The notes under the pieces were generated by a model. That model was not told where the DNA came from and ran no database searches. It was given only the letters and a program-made list of their open reading frames with translations. The position numbers and the translations under genes were made by a program. Below are positions 5,232-8,965 of a stretch of DNA of 8,965 nt, piece by piece. The number at the start of each line of letters is the position of its first letter. Position 1 is the first letter of the stretch. Where the stretch lies: the NCBI GenBank assembly GCA_944351345.1, contig CALVPO010000056.1:1-8965 (forward strand), given 5' to 3'. The stretch is from an uncultured Bacilli bacterium. GTDB taxonomy: Bacteria; Bacillota_I; Bacilli_A; RF39; UBA660.

Positions 5232-5765
5232 CTAGTGATTAATTTCTTTTATTATATTATTTAAACTAGAAAAGTCAATAAAACTAACTTTTTGATTATA
5301 AGTATCTATCATGGCTTTATCTTCTGCACTTTTCTTTTCTTCTGGTAAATTTTTAACTGCTTTATAGAGTAATTTCATCATAGTTTTATGAGTGAAATTT
5401 AATTTTGTATAATCTATTTCTCCTCTTATATGAAATATTTTAGATTTGTTAAAAATTTCCTCTGGTAGTTGACTTTTCATGTTTTTTCTTATATTGTTAA
5501 TATTTACTTCATCTTTAGGATCTGATAGGCCAACTGTTATTAATATAATTGTTTTATTAGTTATATTATTTAATTTTTTTAGGGTCTTTGACATACCTAA
5601 TACTCCACCTGCATATAGTCCGCCTAAGTAAATAATTTTATCGTAATTATTTATGTCTTTTATATTTTTGAAAGATATAGCTTTAATATTAGTTTTTTTA
5701 GAGAGTTCTTCAGCATATTTTTTTGTTGTTCCATATTTAGAACCATAGATTATAATATTGTTCAT
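5232..5765 (-). CDS. Flavodoxin-domain protein
   Basis: This 177-residue protein has the flavodoxin fold with an N-terminal FMN-phosphate loop, IIIYGSKYGTTKKYAEEL (4-21), and a second conserved loop, KIIYLGGLYAGGVLGM (43-58). The spacing and the ILITVGLSDP strand (74-83) fit the Flavodoxin_5 group related to HemG-type proteins. It likely binds FMN and carries electrons for an unknown partner; true protoporphyrinogen oxidase activity should not be assumed. GGAGG at 5771-5775 overlaps the end of the sirtuin gene, 11 bases separate the reading frames, and it is the last gene of the hydrolase-macrodomain-SirTM cluster. No obvious terminator follows before the thrS promoter. Confidence 0.85.
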   Translation of the reverse strand: MNNIIIYGSKYGTTKKYAEELSKKTNIKAISFKNIKDINNYDKIIYLGGLYAGGVLGMSKTLKKLNNITNKTIILITVGLSDPKDEVNINNIRKNMKSQLPEEIFNKSKIFHIRGEIDYTKLNFTHKTMMKLLYKAVKNLPEEKKSAEDKAMIDTYNQKVSFIDFSSLNNIIKEINH

Positions 5766-5776
5766 AATACCTCCAA

Positions 5777-6613
5777 TTATAATTTTTGAATTAAATCTAG
5801 TACTTCGTTTATATTATCAGATACTGATATAGATTTATTCTTTATTTCTTTTGGTAAATTATAATATTTATTATTAAATCTTATTAATTTAAAATTATCA
5901 TGTATATAAGTCATTCTTTCAAATGGAAATCTGATAATACTTGGAGTATTAAATCCTACACCAAACTCTAGTAATAAGACTTTTTTATCACGATTATTTT
6001 TGATAAAATCATTATATCTATTTTGTAATAATTGCCAATTATCATCTTCTACAAAAGTGTCATCACATCTTAGGTTTACTTCCATTTTTGCTCCACATAC
6101 AGGACATTTAGGGACTAGAGATGTTGGTATTTTTAAGTCTTTATCTATATTTATTAACATTTCTTTTATTAGTTTTTCATTATCATATAATTTATTATGG
6201 CATGGAATGGAACATTGTAATTTGGAATAACTACCTTGTACTTCAAATACTTTTTCTTTAGCAAAGCCATTATTTATAAATTGTCCATCTGTATTGGTTG
6301 TAATAACAAAATAATTTTTATTTTTTACTAGGTTATATAATTTTTTATAAAGATTTGTGTGTTTTCTTTCATAATAGGAAAAATATATGTGTTTTGCCCA
6401 ATATGCCCACTTTTCTTCTTCTGTTTTAAAGGGATAGAAAGAAGATGAGTATAAGTCTTTTATGTCTTATTTTTTTATAAAATCCTTAAAATCGTGTTTA
6501 AATTTTTTGCCACTATAATGAATGCCTGCTGCATCAGACAATCCGGCTCCTGCTCCTATTATAATAGCATCAGCTTCATCAAGCCATTTTTTTATATTAA
6601 TAATGTCTGTCAT
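5777..6613 (-). pseudogene. sirTM: SirTM-class sirtuin (protein ADP-ribosyltransferase) with an internal TAA
   Basis: SirTM enzymes use NAD to ADP-ribosylate proteins, classically a lipoylated GcvH-like carrier. Read from ATG 6613 the frame gives 48 residues with the NAD loop IIIGAGAGLSDAAGIHYSG, then TAA at 6469-6467. The same frame then stays open for 229 residues to 5777. The family sequence continues without a gap across the stop: FIKK-stop-DIKDLYSSSFYPF, EEEKWAYWAKHIY, FVITTNTDGQF, VFEVQGSY, CSIPCHNKLYDNE, PKCPVCGAKM, LRCDDTFVEDDNW and FPFERMTY. Relatives usually have Tyr at the stop position, so a single TAT or TAC to TAA change explains it. AAGG precedes the ATG, which lies 12 bases after the macrodomain stop. 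No good internal start was seen near ATG 6160, so the product is probably a 48-residue fragment unless the stop is a sequence error or is read through. Confidence 0.85.
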
Positions 6614-6625
6614 TTTATCACAACC

Positions 6626-7399
6626 TTATAATAAGTTTCTTTTATAAAGAATTAAATCTTCATCTTTAAATACATTAAATATAATATGGTTAAAGATATT
6701 TTTGTTAGTACTTAAATAATCATTAATGGTTTTAATTGCTATTTTACTAGCTTTATCTTGAGGAAAACCATATAAACCTGTTGCTATACATGGAAAGGCA
6801 ATAGTTTTTAGTCCTTTTGCTTTGGCTAATTCTAATGCGTTGAAATAACAATTTGCTAAATCTTTTTCATCTTTTGGTGTTGGTATTTTATTTATTTGGG
6901 GTCCAACTGTATGAATAATATATTTACTTGGTAAATTATACGCACTTGTTATAACTACTTCTCCGTTTGGTAGAGTTTTATCTTTCATAATATTATTACA
7001 TTCTTCTCTTAGTTGCATACCTGCGAATGAATGAATAGTATTGTCAATACATCTATGAGTTGGATTAAAACATCCAAGTAAATATTCATTACAAGCGTTT
7101 ACAATTACATCTACTTTTAAGGTGGTTATATCACCAAGCCATATTGAAATAATACCTTTATCTTTGGGAATATCTTTTTCATCAATAATACCTTTTAGTT
7201 TTATCTCTTTTTGTAAATATTTATCTTGAAGATTTAGATACTCTTTACTTATATATTTTGGTTCTCTAATGTTTCTAATAGCACGATATAAATCTTTTTT
7301 CTCATCTAGAGTAGATGGTATTTTAATATCTGAGAGTCTTTTATCTTCTTTGATTAGTTCTTCTATTAAATAATCAATATTATTCACAATAATTAACAC
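6626..7399 (-). CDS. Zinc-dependent macrodomain ADP-ribosylhydrolase (SirTM-linked)
   Basis: This 257-residue protein removes ADP-ribose from proteins and is the expected eraser for SirTM. An N-terminal helical extension (about 1-80) precedes the macrodomain: ISIWLGDIT with adenine-binding D90 (84-92), VDVIVNACNEYLLGCFNPTH (96-115), CIDNTIHSFAG (117-127), GEVVITSAYNLP (146-157), IIHTVGP (161-167), and the diphosphate loop CIATGLYGFP (204-213). C110, H115 and C117 match the zinc-ligand motif of zinc-dependent macrodomains, and the length is normal for that group. The start is GTG; 7399 has AAGGA seven bases upstream, but GTG at 7387 with AAGGAG is equally possible and better fits the family start (NNIDYLIEEL). 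It lies 13 bases after the hydrolase gene. No key residue appears lost. Confidence 0.93.
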   Translation of the reverse strand: MLIIVNNIDYLIEELIKEDKRLSDIKIPSTLDEKKDLYRAIRNIREPKYISKEYLNLQDKYLQKEIKLKGIIDEKDIPKDKGIISIWLGDITTLKVDVIVNACNEYLLGCFNPTHRCIDNTIHSFAGMQLREECNNIMKDKTLPNGEVVITSAYNLPSKYIIHTVGPQINKIPTPKDEKDLANCYFNALELAKAKGLKTIAFPCIATGLYGFPQDKASKIAIKTINDYLSTNKNIFNHIIFNVFKDEDLILYKRNLL

Positions 7400-7412
7400 T
7401 CCTTATTCCTTA

Positions 7413-8213
7413 TTATAGTGATTTAAAATAATTAATCATGGCTATATTCATTTTTTTGCTACAATCTAGGTCTGGTCTAATTACATTAAAACAGTGATAT
7501 AATTTTTCTGTTTCATCTTTTTTTAAATAATAACTTTGATGGGGATGATTCTTTTTATCTAGCCATTTATCAAAAGTATAACAATTTTTATAACAAACGT
7601 CTTCTTCTGCACTCATTATATATATTGGTGGCATTTTATTATTCCATAATTCTTCTATGTTTGTATATTTTTCAATATTCTCACATCCGTTAAGGATTAT
7701 TCTTCTATTTTCATTGTTAAATGGTTTCATGGTTGAGGGAAACATATTAATTGAAGCTTGGGTGCCTGTTAGACCTAAAGCTTTTATTTTAGCAGTAGGA
7801 ACTTCTACTTTATAGGCTTTTTGCATTTCTTGATTATTCCATAATAAACTAATTAATAATACTAGTACTGATCCTGATGAATCTCCTGTTAGATAAAATT
7901 CATTCTTTTTATATGTATTTAATATTTTATTGATTGCTAGTATGCAATCTTGGACTTGTTTTTGTAAGTTTCCGGCTGGTGCGTAATGGTAATTTATGGT
8001 TGCTACTTGATAGTGGTATTTGGCTAAAAAAGCTGCATAATATTTGTTTATTTTCTTATCACCACCGGTAAAAGCTCCACCATGAATGTTAATTATTAAA
8101 GGAAGACTACTGGGATTAGTTTCATTTTTTTCATATATATAATCATATGTATATAAAGTATCATTTCCTTCTACATAAGGAATGTTTTCTTTTATTTCTA
8201 TATCTTTTCCCAA
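7413..8213 (-). CDS. Alpha/beta hydrolase, HSL/esterase type, uncertain 5' end
   Basis: This 266-residue hydrolase of the alpha/beta-hydrolase-3 (hormone-sensitive-lipase-like) group has the oxyanion motif IHGGAF (43-48), nucleophile elbow GDSSG (110-114, S112), probable acid E204 or D205 in SAEEDVCYKN, and H240 in LYHCF. It probably cleaves a small carboxyl ester; the substrate is unknown and no signal peptide is seen. The open frame has no ATG before about residue 130. The start used is TTG 8213 with AGGA five bases upstream, but the frame is open only from near this point. A well-placed ATG with a good ribosome binding site at 8293 leads into another frame that overlaps by 16 bases, so the original N-terminus may have been lost to a one-base change. 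It is the first gene of the macrodomain-SirTM-flavodoxin cluster. Confidence 0.85.
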   Translation of the reverse strand: MGKDIEIKENIPYVEGNDTLYTYDYIYEKNETNPSSLPLIINIHGGAFTGGDKKINKYYAAFLAKYHYQVATINYHYAPAGNLQKQVQDCILAINKILNTYKKNEFYLTGDSSGSVLVLLISLLWNNQEMQKAYKVEVPTAKIKALGLTGTQASINMFPSTMKPFNNENRRIILNGCENIEKYTNIEELWNNKMPPIYIMSAEEDVCYKNCYTFDKWLDKKNHPHQSYYLKKDETEKLYHCFNVIRPDLDCSKKMNIAMINYFKSL

Positions 8214-8293
8214 GTTAATCCTATTTGCTTTTTATCTACATCTTTTAGTTGATTTTTATATATTTTTAATACTAATTTATTTATTAAACTCAT
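8198..8293 (-). CDS. 31-codon ORF overlapping the hydrolase start out of frame
   Basis: The ATG at 8293-8291 has AAAGGA (8301-8306) seven bases upstream and sits behind a promoter. It encodes 31 residues beginning MSLINKLVLKIYKNQLKD and stops at TAG 8200-8198, inside the hydrolase frame. Joining it to the hydrolase needs a -1 shift. It is either the ancestral N-terminus of the hydrolase separated by a frameshift, or a short upstream ORF that feeds ribosomes to the TTG start. The N-terminal look (M-S-L-x-x-K-L-V) resembles hydrolase N-termini, which favours the first reading. Confidence 0.55.
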   Translation of the reverse strand: MSLINKLVLKIYKNQLKDVDKKQIGLTWEKI

Positions 8294-8315
8294 TTTTTTA
8301 TCCTTTCATTTTATT

Positions 8316-8344
8316 ATTATAGCTATAATTTATATATATTTAAA
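8316..8344 (-). promoter_or_regulatory. Candidate promoter of the hydrolase-macrodomain-SirTM-flavodoxin cluster
   Basis: On the minus strand TTTAAA (8344-8339) and a perfect TATAAT (8321-8316) are 17 bases apart, 22 bases before the ATG at 8293. The -35 is a moderate match. A small hairpin with TAGAC/GTCTA arms lies just upstream (about 8354-8374). Confidence 0.55.
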
Positions 8345-8514
8345 TAATCTTAGTTTAGACTTTTCGTCTACTAGATTGCTATTTATCTATTAATTATATT
8401 ATACTATAAAATATTAAAATGACCTATAAAAATAATTAATGTAACAGGATAAAAATATAGTTTGAAAATAAAAATAGAAATTTTCCCTGAAAAAACATGG
8501 CAAAATAAAGATTA
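8345..8514. other. Intergenic A+T-rich stretch between divergent units
   Basis: No gene or clear RNA was found. A hairpin TAGAC/GTCTA, extended by TAG/CTA with two bulged bases, lies near 8352-8377. CAGGAT at 8445-8450 and CCCTG at 8486-8490 loosely recall the CAGG-type ends of ISAs1-family elements. The left end of the insertion sequence should fall in this stretch, but its terminal repeat cannot be fixed without the right end. Confidence 0.4.
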
Positions 8515-8543
8515 TAGTCATTAAAAACCGTTTGTGTTATACT
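8515..8543 (+). promoter_or_regulatory. Candidate promoter of the transposase
   Basis: TAGTCA (8515-8520) and TATACT (8538-8543) are 17 bases apart, and TGT precedes the -10. Directly at the expected transcription start is an inverted repeat, CTAGTG (8542-8547) and CACTAG (8553-8558), which could be an operator or a hairpin in the 5' leader. Confidence 0.5.
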
Positions 8544-8575
8544 AGTGATATACACTAGAAAGAAGGATGGAAAAT

Positions 8576-8965
8576 ATGGCTAAACCTAAGAAAAAATATA
8601 GTAATTTATTAAAACATGAAATTTCATTTATTAAGAAGAAATTTAACATTACAAAAATAACTGATATAGATACTGCTGTTCTAAAAGACCTAAAAGAAAG
8701 ACTAAAAAAATTAAAAGATACAAGAAATAAAAATATGCTTATTTATAAAATGTGGGATGTTGTAATGTGTGTTATTATTGCTTCTTTTGCTAACAATGAC
8801 ACTTGGGACGATATCTATGAATTTGTTGTAGATAATTATGATTTCTTTAAAAGTTTTTTACAAATGACTGGAGGAATACCTAAAAAAGAATCATATGAAA
8901 GAATTATTGGCTTAATAGATAAAGATGAATTAAATAATATCTTATTAGATTTTTTTCAAGAAATT
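8576..8965 (+). CDS. ISAs1-family transposase, 5' part
   Basis: The frame is open for 130 codons from ATG 8576 to the window edge. It matches the N-terminal region of ISAs1 (H-repeat-associated) DDE transposases: LKDTRNKNMLIYKMWDVVMC (46-65) corresponds to the D-x-R-x(n)-Y-x-L-x-D-I-L segment. It is followed by ANNDTWDDIYEF (72-83), FLQMTGGIPKKESYERIIGL (94-113) and a D-x-x-x-L segment. The DDE catalytic residues lie beyond the window, so intactness is unknown. ATG 8576 is preferred over the in-frame ATG 8567 because AGAAGG ends nine bases before 8576 but abuts 8567. It is the only plus-strand gene and marks a mobile boundary next to the ADP-ribosylation cluster. Confidence 0.82.
   Translation, partial: MAKPKKKYSNLLKHEISFIKKKFNITKITDIDTAVLKDLKERLKKLKDTRNKNMLIYKMWDVVMCVIIASFANNDTWDDIYEFVVDNYDFFKSFLQMTGGIPKKESYERIIGLIDKDELNNILLDFFQEI

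Noticed and set aside
5777..6160. Separate 127-residue gene for the sirtuin C-terminus
   Set aside because: Homology runs continuously upstream in the same frame to 6613 with one stop, and ATG 6160 has no ribosome binding site; it is part of the interrupted SirTM gene.
6000..6230. Plus-strand open frame of 76 codons
   Set aside because: It is antisense to the conserved zinc-ribbon region of SirTM.
6470..6478. Slippage on the A-rich run beside the SirTM stop as a recoding signal
   Set aside because: The sequence after the stop is homologous in the original frame, so a one-base slip would produce the wrong frame.
8200..8222. Programmed -1 frameshifting joining the 31-codon ORF to the hydrolase
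   Set aside because: GGGAAAA is present but not in the phase needed for slippage from the upstream frame, and no strong stimulatory stem was seen.
8445..8490. Left terminal repeat of the ISAs1 element at CAGGAT or CCCTG
   Set aside because: The motifs are too short and imperfect, and the matching right end is outside the window.

Overview
The window comes from a strongly A+T-rich, low-GC Gram-positive genome (Bacillota or a related Mollicutes-like lineage). The evidence is AAGGAG-type ribosome binding sites, sigma-A-like TTGACA/TATAAT promoters, a T-box riboswitch, YtrA-type GntR control of an ABC transporter, and a SirTM/zinc-macrodomain operon. Tryptophan is encoded by TGG and no in-frame TGA was seen inside a gene, so the standard bacterial code fits. 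Everything left of about 8300 is on the minus strand. A transposase on the plus strand runs off the right end.

Layout, in transcription order (right to left for the minus strand). (1) 8293-5232 is a tight four-gene cluster: alpha/beta hydrolase (with a frame disagreement at its 5' end), zinc-macrodomain ADP-ribosylhydrolase, a SirTM-class sirtuin interrupted by one in-frame TAA, and a flavodoxin-like protein. (2) 5195-2636 is a threonine-responsive unit. A strong promoter is followed by a 27-codon ORF with tandem Thr codons, an intrinsic terminator whose loop can pair with part of that ORF, a complete T-box with an ACT (Thr) specifier and its own terminator, a second Thr-containing mini-ORF in frame with thrS, then a short threonyl-tRNA synthetase and a GNAT acetyltransferase. 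(3) 2640-1331 holds nested inverted repeats including a terminator, an XRE regulator with two membrane segments, and a SUFU-domain protein ending at a clear terminator. (4) 1329-1 holds a promoter/operator, a YtrA-type GntR repressor, an ABC ATPase and the first 13 codons of the permease. (5) 8515-8965 on the plus strand is the promoter and 5' part of an ISAs1-family transposase.

The most unusual part is the roughly 470-base thrS leader. It appears to stack a classical ribosome-stalling attenuator (Thr-Thr codons, competing stems, terminator) in front of a T-box that reads uncharged tRNA-Thr directly. The synthetase it controls is itself odd: it has no TGS domain, its editing domain is internally deleted and lacks all four editing residues, and its motif 2 region is altered. 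The second notable point is the ADP-ribosylation cluster, where the writer (SirTM) carries a nonsense codon while the eraser (zinc macrodomain) looks intact.
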